Made by a program: the position numbers and the translations under genes. Shown in pieces: positions 1 to 8,068 of a stretch of 64,000 nucleotides of DNA (its first letter is position 1; each line of letters starts with the position of its first letter). The notes under the pieces were generated by a model. It had not been told where the DNA came from. It worked only from the letters and a program-made list of their open reading frames with translations, and ran no database searches. Source of the DNA: Mesorhizobium_G sp050247155 (GTDB taxonomy: Bacteria > Pseudomonadota > Alphaproteobacteria > Rhizobiales > Rhizobiaceae); NCBI GenBank assembly GCA_050247155.1, contig JBFWUS010000013.1:1-64000 (forward strand), read 5' to 3'.

Positions 1-124
1 TCAGGCCGTAGCGGGCGGCAAGGGACCGGGTGCTCTCTTGCGACGCTTGGAGTTCGGCTCGAAGACGCGGCGTCGTACGGGCGCTGCCGTGAAGAACGCT
101 TCCCATAGCACATCTTCCTCCTGA

Positions 125-480
125 CGAGTCAGGATCGATGATGCACCATCACACTCAGGGACCGCACAACTAGAACTAAGCTCGATCACCAAGGTCCATG
201 GCCGCCAATACCGCGACGCGCTCGCCAAAGTGCCGAAACGCTTACCGCATAAACTAGCTAAACTAACGCTGCCGAAGCTGCTGGAGCGCGATCTGACGGC
301 ATCTGAATCTCGCAATGCACAGACAGTGAACAAGTACCTTGACCTCCTGTCTGGCATCATACGCAAAGCTGAAAAGGACGGCTATTTCGAGAAGTTACAC
401 ATTGGACAAACCCGTTTCACGTCGGCTTTGAGATCGCCGCGATTGATCGAGAGACGTTCGAGCCGTTTAACATTGATGAG
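125..480 (+). pseudogene. Phage-type site-specific integrase remnant (frameshifted, truncated)
   Basis: The reading frame from about 182 (SITKVHGRQYRDALAKVPKR) through KLTLPKLLERDLT and AQTVNKYLDLLSGIIRKAEK to YFEKL at about 397 looks like the N-terminal and SAM-like DNA-binding part of a rhizobial tyrosine recombinase. The match then continues one base out of frame as TNPFHVGFEIAAIDRETFEP and FNIDE until about 478, so there is a frameshift near 400. The catalytic domain with its R-H-R-Y residues is absent because the sequence changes into an ABC ATPase fragment at about 480. This is a dead fragment of an integrated element. The family call is from recognised sequence pattern only. Confidence 0.7.
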
Positions 481-932
481 CCCAAGGCCGCACCGTGTTT
501 CCGGAAATGACCAAGGAGGAGAACCTGAAGGTAGCGGTTCATCTGGACGCCGATCTTGACGAAGCCTATGGTCTTTTCCCTGAGTTCCTGCAGCGGCGCG
601 GCGTCAAGGCCGGGATGCTGTCCGGCGGCGAACAGCAGATGGTGGTGATCGCCCGTTCGATCGTAAACCGTCCGCGCGACATCATGATCGACGAAATGTC
701 GTCGGGGCTGGCGCCGGTGATCGTCAACCGCCTGATGCGCGCGGTCCGGCAGCTCGCCGACAACGGCATGGCGGTCGTGCTGGTCGAACAGTTCGCCGCA
801 CTCGCGCTTTCCATCGGCGATCACGCCTATGTAATGCGGCGCGGACGGATGGTCTATGACGGCGGCTGCGAGGCGCTCGTTGCCGATCCCGCCCATCTGC
901 ATCGCCTCTATCTGGGCGATGCCGCCGCCTGA
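480..932 (+). pseudogene. 3' fragment of LivF-type branched-chain amino acid ABC ATPase
   Basis: The frame opens right after a stop at 477 and has no Walker A motif, so the 5' half of the gene is missing. What remains begins at the Q-loop side (RTVFPEMTKEENL, typical of LivF), then carries the ABC signature LSGGEQQMVVIARSI, a Walker B segment DIMIDEMSSGLAP, and the LivF-like VEQFAALAL in place of the usual H-loop. A GTG at 495 could start a roughly 145-residue product, but without the nucleotide-binding loop it could not work as an ATPase. It joins the integrase fragment upstream, so the break probably arose by recombination or deletion at that junction. Confidence 0.8.
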
Positions 933-1113
933 CTTCGCCGGCGATGTAGGCAGGTCGCCGACGCGCTTATCGCCGGTCATCATGGTCGCTGCCCGACCGG
1001 CGGTCGCCCTGCTTTTCCGGGTTCTGTTGCAAGCTCATTGCCTGCGCTTGGCGTGGCAGCTTGCCAATTCCGTGGCGACGCCAACGGCAATGGAGGCATT
1101 TCGCCTTCCTGCC

Positions 1114-2115
1114 CTATTTCACTACAAAACCGTGCGCGAAGGGGTCCCGGTCGTCGATGAAGATGGTGTTGTAGCCGGTCATGCGCGCCCATCCCGCAAT
1201 CGATGGGATGATGGCGTTGCGGTCGGCAACCTTCGCTGCCGCCTCGACACGGCCCTTGAACAGGGAGCCGATGATCGATTCATGCACGAACTCGTCGCCG
1301 ACTTTCAGCTTGCCCTTCGCGGCGAGCTGCGCCATGCGCGCCGAGGTGCCGGTGCCGCAGGGCGAACGGTCGATGGCCTTGTCGCCGTAGAACACTGCGT
1401 TGCGGGCATGCGCGTCGGCCTGCGTCGGCTTGCCGGTCCATTCGATGTGGCTGAGGCCGCGAATCTCAGGATGCAGGGGATGCACGAATTCGTATTTGGC
1501 GTTGAGCGCGGCGCGTAGCTTCGGCGACCAGCCGATCAGTTCGCCGGCAGTATGGTCGGCAATGTCGCGGAAATTCTTCTGTGGCTCGACGATGGCGTAG
1601 AAATTGCCGCCATAGGCGACGTCGACCGCGATCTCGCCCAGACCCTCGATTTCGGCAGTCAGGCCTTCGGCGTAGAGGAAACCCGGCACGTTGGTCAGCC
1701 GCACTTCCTCGACGAAGCGGCCCTCCTGGCGATAGCTGATGTCCACCTTGCCGGCAGGGGCGTCGATGGAGAGCTTTCCGGGCTCGCGCGGGGTGATCAG
1801 GCCATTCTCGATGCCCATGGTGATGGTGCCGATGGTGCCGTGGCCGCACATCGGCAGGCAGCCCGAAGTTTCGATGAACAGCACCGCCACGTCGCAGTCG
1901 GGGCGCGTCGGCGGATAGAGGATCGAGCCCGACATCATGTCGTGGCCGCGCGGCTCGAACATCAGGCCGGTGCGAATCCAGTCGAATTCGCGCAGGAAAT
2001 GCGCGCGCTTCTCCAGCATGTTGGCGCCTTCCAGGCGCGGGCCGCCGCCGGCGACGAGACGCACCGGATTGCCGCAGGTGTGGCCGTCGATGCAGGAAAA
2101 AGTGTGGGTGGCCAT
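1114..2115 (-). CDS. hypRE: 4-hydroxyproline 2-epimerase (proline racemase family)
   Basis: Cytosolic, cofactor-free epimerase that converts trans-4-hydroxy-L-proline to cis-4-hydroxy-D-proline, the entry step of bacterial hydroxyproline breakdown. The 333-residue protein has both catalytic cysteines of the racemase/epimerase type: Cys90 in LPMCGHGTIG and Cys253 in RSPCGTGTS. Dehydratases of this family have Ser or Thr at the first position, so an epimerase is the better call. Its start lies 3 bp after the stop of the FAD dehydrogenase gene, and it is the last gene of a tight three-gene minus-strand operon (aldehyde dehydrogenase, dehydrogenase, epimerase). Proline racemase is the alternative, but the context argues for hydroxyproline. 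Confidence 0.92.
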   Translation of the reverse strand: MATHTFSCIDGHTCGNPVRLVAGGGPRLEGANMLEKRAHFLREFDWIRTGLMFEPRGHDMMSGSILYPPTRPDCDVAVLFIETSGCLPMCGHGTIGTITMGIENGLITPREPGKLSIDAPAGKVDISYRQEGRFVEEVRLTNVPGFLYAEGLTAEIEGLGEIAVDVAYGGNFYAIVEPQKNFRDIADHTAGELIGWSPKLRAALNAKYEFVHPLHPEIRGLSHIEWTGKPTQADAHARNAVFYGDKAIDRSPCGTGTSARMAQLAAKGKLKVGDEFVHESIIGSLFKGRVEAAAKVADRNAIIPSIAGWARMTGYNTIFIDDRDPFAHGFVVK

Positions 2116-2118
2116 GGT

Positions 2119-3354
2119 TCAGAATCTCTGCGGCGAGAAGGGGGAAAGGTCAATGGCTGGCGCGCGGCCGGTGACGAGATCGGCGACCAGCCGGGCGGTG
2201 CCGGCGGATTGGGTGAGGCCGAGATGGCCGTGGCCGAAGGCATAGGTGACGCGCGGCGTGGCGCGGGCGGAGCCGATCACCGGCAGGCTGTCAGGCATCG
2301 AGGGGCGGAAGCCCATCCATTGCACGCCGCCCTCGGTCTTCAGGCCGGGCAGGAAGGTCTTGGCCTTGCGCAGCATCGCCTCGGAGCGGCGGAAGTTCGG
2401 GGGTAGCGACAGGCCGCCAAGCTCCACCGCGCCGCCTACACGGATGCCGCTGGTCAGCCGCGTGACGACGAAGCCGTGACCGCCGAAGGTGACCTGCGTG
2501 CGCAGGTCGAGCGCGTCGGCCGGCAAGGTGGTGTTGTAGCCGCGCTCGGTTTCCAGCGGAATGCGCTCACCCAGCGTGCGGGCGATGCGATGCGAGAACG
2601 CTCCGGCCGCCAGGACGACGTGGGCAGCGTGGCGGGTTGTGCCGGCCGTCACCTCGACACCGTCGCCGCGCGGGCGCAGCGCCGTCGCCTCGGCGCGTTC
2701 GATCGCGCCGCCATTGGCGGTGAAACGGTCGGCGAGCGCCAGCGTATAAAGCTTCGGGTCGGCGATGGAATACCAGCCGGGCGTGAAGGTGCCATGGGTG
2801 AAACGCGGCGCGATGCCGGGCTGGATTTCGGCCATCTCCTCCGCCGTCATGTGGCGGAATTCGATGCCGTGGTCGGCGCGCGCCTGCCAGCCGGGCAGCG
2901 AGGCTTTCAGTTCGGCCTCACTCTCATAGACCTGCAGATTGCCGTCCTTGCGCAGCATGTGGTCGGTGCCGGTGGCGGCGAGGAAGGGTTCAAGCTCGGC
3001 CTTGGACAGGTCCATCAGCGCAGTCTGCGCCGCCGTCGACCGCGCAACGCGGTGCGGCGAGCAGGCCCGCCAGAAGCGGAACATCCAGGGCGCGATCGGC
3101 AAGGCATAGGCGGGCGGCACCGACAGCGGTCCCAACGGATCGAGCAGCCATTTCGGCGCCTTGCGCAGGATGCCGGGCGAGGCGAGCGGCAGAATGTCTG
3201 TGAAGGCGAAAGCGCCGGCATTACCTGCCGACGCACCGGACGCGGGGCCTTCCCGGTCGAGCACGACGACACGCTGGCCGCGCGCTTGCAAGGCGAGCGC
3301 CGCCGACAGGCCGACGACGCCCGCGCCGATGACGATCGTATCTGGTCCAGCCAT
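2119..3354 (-). CDS. hypO: FAD-dependent D-hydroxyproline dehydrogenase (DadA-like)
   Basis: Oxidises cis-4-hydroxy-D-proline to 1-pyrroline-4-hydroxy-2-carboxylate, passing electrons to the respiratory chain. The 411-residue protein starts at ATG 3354 (MAGPDTIVIGAG). It has a GAGVVG dinucleotide-binding motif at residues 10-15, an acidic residue ending strand 2 (VVVLDRE), the DAO-family core, and a C-terminal GxGHxGLT segment (FGHGHLGLTQSAGTARLVAD). A longer upstream frame exists but overlaps the aldehyde dehydrogenase gene, and this start falls 4 bp after that gene's stop. Generic D-amino-acid dehydrogenase is possible by family. The adjacent epimerase gives the substrate assignment. Confidence 0.88.
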   Translation of the reverse strand: MAGPDTIVIGAGVVGLSAALALQARGQRVVVLDREGPASGASAGNAGAFAFTDILPLASPGILRKAPKWLLDPLGPLSVPPAYALPIAPWMFRFWRACSPHRVARSTAAQTALMDLSKAELEPFLAATGTDHMLRKDGNLQVYESEAELKASLPGWQARADHGIEFRHMTAEEMAEIQPGIAPRFTHGTFTPGWYSIADPKLYTLALADRFTANGGAIERAEATALRPRGDGVEVTAGTTRHAAHVVLAAGAFSHRIARTLGERIPLETERGYNTTLPADALDLRTQVTFGGHGFVVTRLTSGIRVGGAVELGGLSLPPNFRRSEAMLRKAKTFLPGLKTEGGVQWMGFRPSMPDSLPVIGSARATPRVTYAFGHGHLGLTQSAGTARLVADLVTGRAPAIDLSPFSPQRF

Positions 3355-3358
3355 GGTC

Positions 3359-4879
3359 TCAGCGGGCAGGCACGGTTTCCGGCAGCAGCGCTGCCGGTAC
3401 GTTCTGGTAGGCGATCGGCCGCAGGAAACGGCGGATCGAAAGCGTGCCGACGCTGGTTGCGCCGAAATTGGTGCTGGCCGGGTAGGGGCCGCCGTGCACC
3501 ATCGAATCAACCACTTCCACGCCGGTCGAGAAGCCGTTGACCAGCACGCGGCCGGCCTTTCGCTCAAGGATCGGCATCAGGCCACGCGCCGCGTCGAGAT
3601 CGGCGTCGTCCATGTGGATCGTCGTCGTCAACTGGCCTTCGAGGCCAAGGGCAAGCGCCCGCATCTCGTCCAGCGAACCGACACGCACGACGAGGCCGAG
3701 CGGGCCGAACACTTCTTCGCCCATGGCATGATCGCGCAGGAACTCCGAGCCGGACGTCTCGAACAAATTGGGCGAGGCGCTGCGGCCCTCGGATTTCGTG
3801 ACCAGCACCGGGCGGATGGAATTACGGCTAGTGAAGCGGGCCTGCCCGTCGCGATAGGCCGCGGCGATGTTGTCGGTCAGCATGGTCTGCGCCGGCACCT
3901 TTTCCAACGCCTCGCGCGCCGCGCCGACGAAACGGTCGGCATCCGCGCCGTCGACGACCACGGCGATGCCCGGATTGGTGCAGAACTGGCCGGCGCCGAG
4001 CGTCAGCGAGCCCGACCAGCCCTGGCCGAGCGTCTCGGCGCGATTGGCCACCGCGTTGGGCAGCACGAACATCGGGTTGACGCTGCCGAGTTCGCCGAAG
4101 AAGGGGATCGGCTCCGGCCGGACGGCGCAGAGATTGAACAGCGCGCGACCGCCGCCGAGGCTGCCGGTGAAGCCGACCGCCTTGATATGGGGGTGCTGCA
4201 CCACGGCTTCGCCGACCTGGCGGTTGCCGCCCTGAATCAGGCTGAATACGCCCTTCGGCATGCCGGTGCGCTCGACGGCTGCCTTCACAGCCTCGGCGAT
4301 GATCTCGCCGGTGCCGGGATGGGCGGAATGGCCCTTGACCACGACCGGGCAGCCGGCAGCCAGCGCCGCCGCGGTGTCGCCGCCTGCGGTCGAGAAGGCG
4401 AGCGGGAAGTTCGACGCGCCGAACACCGCGACCGGACCGATCGGGCGCTCGATCATGACGATTTCGGGGCGCGGGGCAGGCTGGCGGTCCGGCAAGGCTT
4501 CGTCATGGCGCAGGTCGAGATGGTCGCCCTTGCGGATATGGCTGGCGAACAGGCGCAACTGGCCGGTGGTGCGGCCGCGCTCGCCCTGCAGGCGGGCGAC
4601 CGGCAGGCCGGTCTCCTGCGTGCCGATCTCGGTGACCGCCTCGGCGCGCGCCTCGATCTCGTCGGCGATGGCGTCGAGAAATGCGGCGCGCTCCTCCCGC
4701 GACTTGGCGCTGTAGGTCCAGAATGCGTCTTCCGCCGCCTCGCAGGCGCGGTTCACCAGTTCGACGGTTCCGGCCGAGAACTCATGCGACGGCCCATGGG
4801 CCGGTGACGAAGCGAAATGCGACGGGCTGCCGACCCATTCGCCCGCGATCAGATGCTTGCCGTGTGGTGTAAAGCTCAT
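3359..4879 (-). CDS. Alpha-ketoglutarate semialdehyde dehydrogenase
   Basis: NAD(P)-dependent aldehyde dehydrogenase for 2,5-dioxopentanoate, the last step of hydroxyproline breakdown, giving 2-oxoglutarate. The 506-residue protein starts at ATG 4879 (MSFTPHGKHLIAGEW). It has the catalytic Cys300 (LGAGQFCTNPG), Glu263 (FFGELGSVNP) and the cofactor-loop segment FTGSLGGGRAL, all in the form usual for the KGSA dehydrogenase branch. First gene of the minus-strand operon with the D-hydroxyproline dehydrogenase and epimerase. It is divergent from the pyrroline-carboxylate reductase gene at 4997. A palindrome lies 70 bp upstream, suited to the GntR regulator encoded nearby. Confidence 0.9.
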   Translation of the reverse strand: MSFTPHGKHLIAGEWVGSPSHFASSPAHGPSHEFSAGTVELVNRACEAAEDAFWTYSAKSREERAAFLDAIADEIEARAEAVTEIGTQETGLPVARLQGERGRTTGQLRLFASHIRKGDHLDLRHDEALPDRQPAPRPEIVMIERPIGPVAVFGASNFPLAFSTAGGDTAAALAAGCPVVVKGHSAHPGTGEIIAEAVKAAVERTGMPKGVFSLIQGGNRQVGEAVVQHPHIKAVGFTGSLGGGRALFNLCAVRPEPIPFFGELGSVNPMFVLPNAVANRAETLGQGWSGSLTLGAGQFCTNPGIAVVVDGADADRFVGAAREALEKVPAQTMLTDNIAAAYRDGQARFTSRNSIRPVLVTKSEGRSASPNLFETSGSEFLRDHAMGEEVFGPLGLVVRVGSLDEMRALALGLEGQLTTTIHMDDADLDAARGLMPILERKAGRVLVNGFSTGVEVVDSMVHGGPYPASTNFGATSVGTLSIRRFLRPIAYQNVPAALLPETVPAR

Positions 4880-4948
4880 GGGTGTGCTCCTGTTTCCGGG
4901 AGCGCCGAATGGTGCAGCGCTGCGCTTGAAATTATGTCGGCTTGCTGA

Positions 4949-4961
4949 ATACAATATGTAT
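4949..4961. promoter_or_regulatory. Candidate GntR/FCD operator, hydroxyproline promoter region
   Basis: ATACAATATGTAT is an inverted repeat (ATACA/TGTAT, three-base centre) in the 117-bp divergent gap between the aldehyde dehydrogenase and reductase genes. Read on the minus strand it is ATACATATTGTAT, which shares the pattern ATACNNNTTGTAT with 7122-7134 upstream of the deaminase gene. The shared site in front of genes of one pathway suggests the local GntR regulator. No binding data. Confidence 0.45.
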
Positions 4962-4996
4962 GCAAAATTGCAAGGCAAGAAAGGAGCCACGCTGAA

Positions 4997-6031
4997 ATGA
5001 GTGAGACGGTGACAATCGGCCTCGATGCGCTGAAGGGGCGTATCGAGGCGATCTTCCGCAAAAGCGGGCTGTCGGGCCGGCATGCGGCGGCTCTTTCGCG
5101 GGTGATCGCGGCAGGCGAGCGGGACGGCTGCAAGTCGCACGGCATCTACCGGGTCGAGGGCTGCCTGCGCACCATCAAGGCCGGCAAGGTCTCGACAGAC
5201 GCCGAACCGATCCTGCACGACGATGGCTCGGCCGTGCTGCGGGTGGCGGCGGGCGGGGGTTTCTCCTGCGCCGCCTTCGAGCTTGGCGCACCAATCCTGG
5301 CCGAGCGCGTCAGGCAACTCGGCATCGCGGCGCTGGTGATCAATGACTGCACCCATTTCTCGGCTTTGTGGCCGGAGGTGGAGGCGCTGGCCGGGATGGG
5401 CATCGCCGCGCTTGCCATGTGCCCCAGCTACTCCACCGTCGCGCCGGCGGGCGGGTCGCAGCCGTTGCTCGGCACCAACCCGATCGCCTTCGGCTGGCCA
5501 CGCAAGGATCGGCCGCCCTATGTATTCGACTTCGCCACCAGCGTCGCCGCGCGCGGCGAGATCGAACTGCACTGCCGGGCCGGGCGGCCACTGCCCGATG
5601 GATGGGCGCTGGATAGCGAAGGCAAGCCGACGACCGATCCGGAAGCCGCACTTGCCGGGGCGATGCTGCCTTTCGGCGGCCACAAGGGTTCGGCCATCTC
5701 GACCATGATCGAGCTGCTGGCCGGCGTGATGATCGGCGACATGACCAGCCGCGAAGCGCTGGATTTCCTTGGCACCACGACGCTGGCCCCGCAGCATGGC
5801 GAGTTGATCCTGGCTCTGTCGCCGGAGCGTTTCGCCGCCAGTCGTCCGGGCGATCCGTTCCAGCGCGCCGAGACGCTGTTCGAGGCTATTGTCGGGCAGG
5901 GAGCGCGGCTGCCGTCGCAGCGCCGCTTCGCCGCCCGCGAGCGCACGATGGCGGAAGGCGTCGCGCTGACCGCCGCCGAGGTCGCGCAACTGGACCGCCT
6001 GCTGGCGCTTGGCCTCGACGCGGTGTCTTGA
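4997..6031 (+). CDS. Delta1-pyrroline-2-carboxylate reductase-like (malate/L-lactate dehydrogenase superfamily)
   Basis: A 344-residue member of the Ldh2/MDH2 oxidoreductase family, which is not related to classical malate dehydrogenase. Diagnostic segments are RDGCKSHGIYRV (substrate-binding Ser-His), VINDCTHFSALWPEVE, LLGTNPIAFGWPR, PPYVFDFATSVAARGEIE and FGGHKGSAISTMIELLAG. In hydroxyproline loci this family usually reduces 1-pyrroline-2-carboxylate to L-proline, finishing breakdown of trans-3-hydroxy-L-proline. The matching trans-3-hydroxyproline dehydratase is not in the window. The gene is divergent from the aldehyde dehydrogenase gene and convergent with the deaminase gene, with a hairpin between. 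The exact imino or keto substrate is inferred from context. Confidence 0.8.
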   Translation: MSETVTIGLDALKGRIEAIFRKSGLSGRHAAALSRVIAAGERDGCKSHGIYRVEGCLRTIKAGKVSTDAEPILHDDGSAVLRVAAGGGFSCAAFELGAPILAERVRQLGIAALVINDCTHFSALWPEVEALAGMGIAALAMCPSYSTVAPAGGSQPLLGTNPIAFGWPRKDRPPYVFDFATSVAARGEIELHCRAGRPLPDGWALDSEGKPTTDPEAALAGAMLPFGGHKGSAISTMIELLAGVMIGDMTSREALDFLGTTTLAPQHGELILALSPERFAASRPGDPFQRAETLFEAIVGQGARLPSQRRFAARERTMAEGVALTAAEVAQLDRLLALGLDAVS

Positions 6032-6042
6032 TGGCAAAGAAA

Positions 6043-6066
6043 AAGGCCCGCGGTCAGGAGGGCCTT
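6043..6066. terminator. Bidirectional hairpin between convergent genes
   Basis: AAGGCCC (6043-6049) pairs with GGGCCTT (6060-6066) across a 10-base loop. It is preceded by an A-rich run, which becomes a U-run for minus-strand transcripts. It sits 12 bp after the reductase stop and 28 bp after the end of the oppositely oriented deaminase gene, so it can end both. Confidence 0.7.
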
Positions 6067-6093
6067 CAATCTACGATATGCCGAGCCTGTCTA

Positions 6094-7056
6094 TCAGGCG
6101 GCGTATTTCTGGACTGCGCCGCCCTGCTTCGACCAGTTGGCGTACCAGGTGTCGAACAGCTTCAACTGTGCCTCGACATAGCCACGCTGGCTGTCGCTCA
6201 GTTCGTCGGTCTCGTTGAAGTGAAGCTTGTATTCCGGGTCGCCCTTCACCACCATCATGTGCTTGAAGTAGAGGACGAGGTCCGGGCCTTCGTCGAAGGA
6301 GGACAGCACGGCGAACGCCGCTTCCAGTTCCAGTGCCCGCTGGCGGGCTTCAGGATCGCCCTTGGCCGCCGCCTGGCTGAGCGCGACGAGATGCAGCACT
6401 TCCTTCGGCAGCACGCAGCCAATACCGGTGATGGCGCCGGTCGCGCCGCAATTGACGAAGCCGTGGACGACGCAGGTGTCGACGCCGATCATCAGTGTGA
6501 CTTCATCGTCGCGGCTGGTGATGTTCTCGGCCGCATAACGCAGGTCGGCCTCGCCGCCGAATTCCTTGAAGCCGACGAGGTTCGGATGCTCGGCCCGAAG
6601 CGCGAAGAACAGGTCCGCGCGGGTGGCGAAGCCGTAATAGGGGCTGTTGTAGATGACGGCCGGCAGGTCGGGAGCGGCGGAGAGGACGGCCTTGAAGTGG
6701 TTCTTCTGGGCGGCGATCACCGAGCCGCGCGACAGGACGCGGGGGATCACCATCAAACCCTGCGCGCCGACCTTCTGGGCATGGGCGGCATGGGCGGCTG
6801 CCGAAGCGGTGTTGACCGCGCCGGTGCCGACGATGACCGGAACGCCGGCCTTCACCAGACGCTCGACGCCTTCCATGCGCTGCGCGTCGGTCAGCAGCGG
6901 CCAGTCACCCATCGAACCGCAATAGACAACCGCCGACATGCCGGCAGCGATCACTTCCTTGCCCTTGCGCACCAGCGCGTCGAAATCCGGAGTGCGGTCT
7001 TCCTTGCAGGGGGTCATCAGCGCCGGCATGCAGCCGGAAAAGATCTTGGCATTCAT
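6094..7056 (-). CDS. hypD: 1-pyrroline-4-hydroxy-2-carboxylate deaminase (DHDPS/NAL family)
   Basis: Schiff-base TIM-barrel enzyme of the dihydrodipicolinate synthase family that deaminates and dehydrates 1-pyrroline-4-hydroxy-2-carboxylate to alpha-ketoglutarate semialdehyde. The 320-residue protein carries the Schiff-base lysine Lys164 (LVGFKEFGGEAD) and Tyr136 in VIYNSPYYGF. Start ATG 7056 is preferred over an in-frame ATG at 7068 because GGAG lies 6 bases before it. It lies 176 bp downstream of the same-strand GntR gene, with two candidate operators in between. Other DHDPS-like aldolases would look similar. The remaining hydroxyproline genes next door fix the role. Confidence 0.88.
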   Translation of the reverse strand: MNAKIFSGCMPALMTPCKEDRTPDFDALVRKGKEVIAAGMSAVVYCGSMGDWPLLTDAQRMEGVERLVKAGVPVIVGTGAVNTASAAAHAAHAQKVGAQGLMVIPRVLSRGSVIAAQKNHFKAVLSAAPDLPAVIYNSPYYGFATRADLFFALRAEHPNLVGFKEFGGEADLRYAAENITSRDDEVTLMIGVDTCVVHGFVNCGATGAITGIGCVLPKEVLHLVALSQAAAKGDPEARQRALELEAAFAVLSSFDEGPDLVLYFKHMMVVKGDPEYKLHFNETDELSDSQRGYVEAQLKLFDTWYANWSKQGGAVQKYAA

Positions 7057-7121
7057 TCTGGTCTCCATGAGGCTGCGTTTACACCGGCGCGGTCCATTCC
7101 GCGCTTTGGTCGACTTGCATA

Positions 7122-7134
7122 ATACCACTTGTAT
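7122..7134. promoter_or_regulatory. Candidate GntR/FCD operator upstream of the deaminase gene
   Basis: ATACCACTTGTAT fits ATACNNNTTGTAT, the pattern also found at 4949-4961 (minus strand). It lies 65 bp upstream of the deaminase start, where it could overlap the promoter. Confidence 0.4.
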
Positions 7135-7139
7135 TTTTC

Positions 7140-7149
7140 TTGTCGACAA
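7140..7149. promoter_or_regulatory. TTGTCGACAA palindrome, candidate GntR operator
   Basis: A perfect 10-bp palindrome of the TNGT-NN-ACNA type common for GntR/FCD regulators. A near copy (TTGTCGACAT, 7950-7959) lies just upstream of the GntR gene itself. The pair suggests autoregulation plus control of the deaminase gene. Confidence 0.45.
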
Positions 7150-7232
7150 AAAAATGAAGGCAGGCCGAAATTGTTTCGGCGGTCGAACACTGGTTCATGA
7201 ACGTCCTGACGCAAATGGAAAGCGCGACCGTG

Positions 7233-7937
7233 CTACAGCGCGATCGGCAGGCGCCTGTCTCGTGCGATCATCCGCTGGATCTGCTGGACGATCTGGTCGG
7301 CATGCGCGTTTGCCAGGCGGTCGGCGGCCTCGATATCGCGGGCCTCGATGGCTGCGATCATCTCCTCATGCTCGACGACATAGCGTTGCGGCAGACGATC
7401 CTCGAATGAGGAATAGTAGACGCGCAGGATGCGTCGACCCTCGTCCAACAGGCGGCAGAACAGCCCGGTATAGTAGGGATTGCGTCCAGCCTCGGCGATC
7501 GCCGCATGGAAATCCCGGTTGGTGGCGATCATCGCCAGCGCGTCTTGGGTCTGTACGGCGCCGGCGAATGCGGCCTGCCGAGCGCGGATGACGTCCAGAT
7601 CGGCCGGCGTGTGATATTCCGCAGCCAGCCGGGTCGTGACGCGATACATCAACGTCAGCGCATCGAAAAAAGTGTGCAGGTTCAGAAAGTCGATATTCGA
7701 AACAACGGTGGAGCGGTTCGGAAGCGTCGTCACCAGCCCTTCGCTGGCCAGCCGCACCAACGCCTCGCGGATCGGCGTGCGCGACATCGAAAGCCGTTCC
7801 GCCAACTGGATTTCGTCGATCGGACTGCCCGGCGGCAGGACCAGATCAATGATATCGTCACGCAGGATATCGTAGACGAATTTCACGCCCTCGCCACGCT
7901 TGCGTTCAGCCGGAGGTGTCGCCGTCGAGTCGTTCAT
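7233..7937 (-). CDS. GntR family regulator, FCD (FadR-like) subgroup
   Basis: A 234-residue ligand-responsive repressor. The N-terminal winged helix-turn-helix is clear (EIQLAERLSMSRTPIREALVRL then LASEGLV, about residues 42-70). The C-terminal helical FCD domain has the metal/ligand-binding Asp and His residues (NRDFHAAIAEAG, VEHEEMIAAIEARD and NAHADQIV). It lies just upstream of the hydroxyproline deaminase gene on the same strand, so it most likely senses hydroxyproline or a pathway intermediate and controls the two transcription units on either side. The inducer is inferred from position only. Confidence 0.88.
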   Translation of the reverse strand: MNDSTATPPAERKRGEGVKFVYDILRDDIIDLVLPPGSPIDEIQLAERLSMSRTPIREALVRLASEGLVTTLPNRSTVVSNIDFLNLHTFFDALTLMYRVTTRLAAEYHTPADLDVIRARQAAFAGAVQTQDALAMIATNRDFHAAIAEAGRNPYYTGLFCRLLDEGRRILRVYYSSFEDRLPQRYVVEHEEMIAAIEARDIEAADRLANAHADQIVQQIQRMIARDRRLPIAL

Positions 7938-7949
7938 GCAGCCGTCCTG

Positions 7950-7959
7950 TTGTCGACAT
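7950..7959. promoter_or_regulatory. TTGTCGACAT near-palindrome upstream of the GntR gene
   Basis: Nine of ten bases match TTGTCGACAA at 7140-7149. It lies 12 bp upstream of the GntR start codon, a good position for autorepression. Confidence 0.4.
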
Positions 7960-8011
7960 GATGAATACTGTCTTCAACGGGCAGGATCAACAACATCGGC
8001 CATTTTTGAAA

Positions 8012-8041
8012 CGGGCGGCCGCACCTCGCGGCGGCCGCCCG
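8012..8041 (-). terminator. GC-rich hairpin after the AfuA-like binding protein gene
   Basis: Perfect 11-bp arms CGGGCGGCCGC and GCGGCCGCCCG with an 8-base loop lie 28 bp downstream of the minus-strand stop at 8069. On the minus strand the stem is followed by a short TTT. Likely factor-independent or partly independent termination of the ABC operon. Confidence 0.6.
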
Positions 8042-8068
8042 GTCCGGATCGGCTGGCGACCCGCTCTG

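Noticed and set aside
1..366. Minus-strand frame at the left edge
   Set aside because: No domain features, and the plus strand carries the integrase remnant.
4879..6037. N-terminal extension of the ketoglutarate semialdehyde dehydrogenase to 6037
   Set aside because: It is antisense to the reductase gene at 4997-6031. The true start at 4879 gives normal family length.
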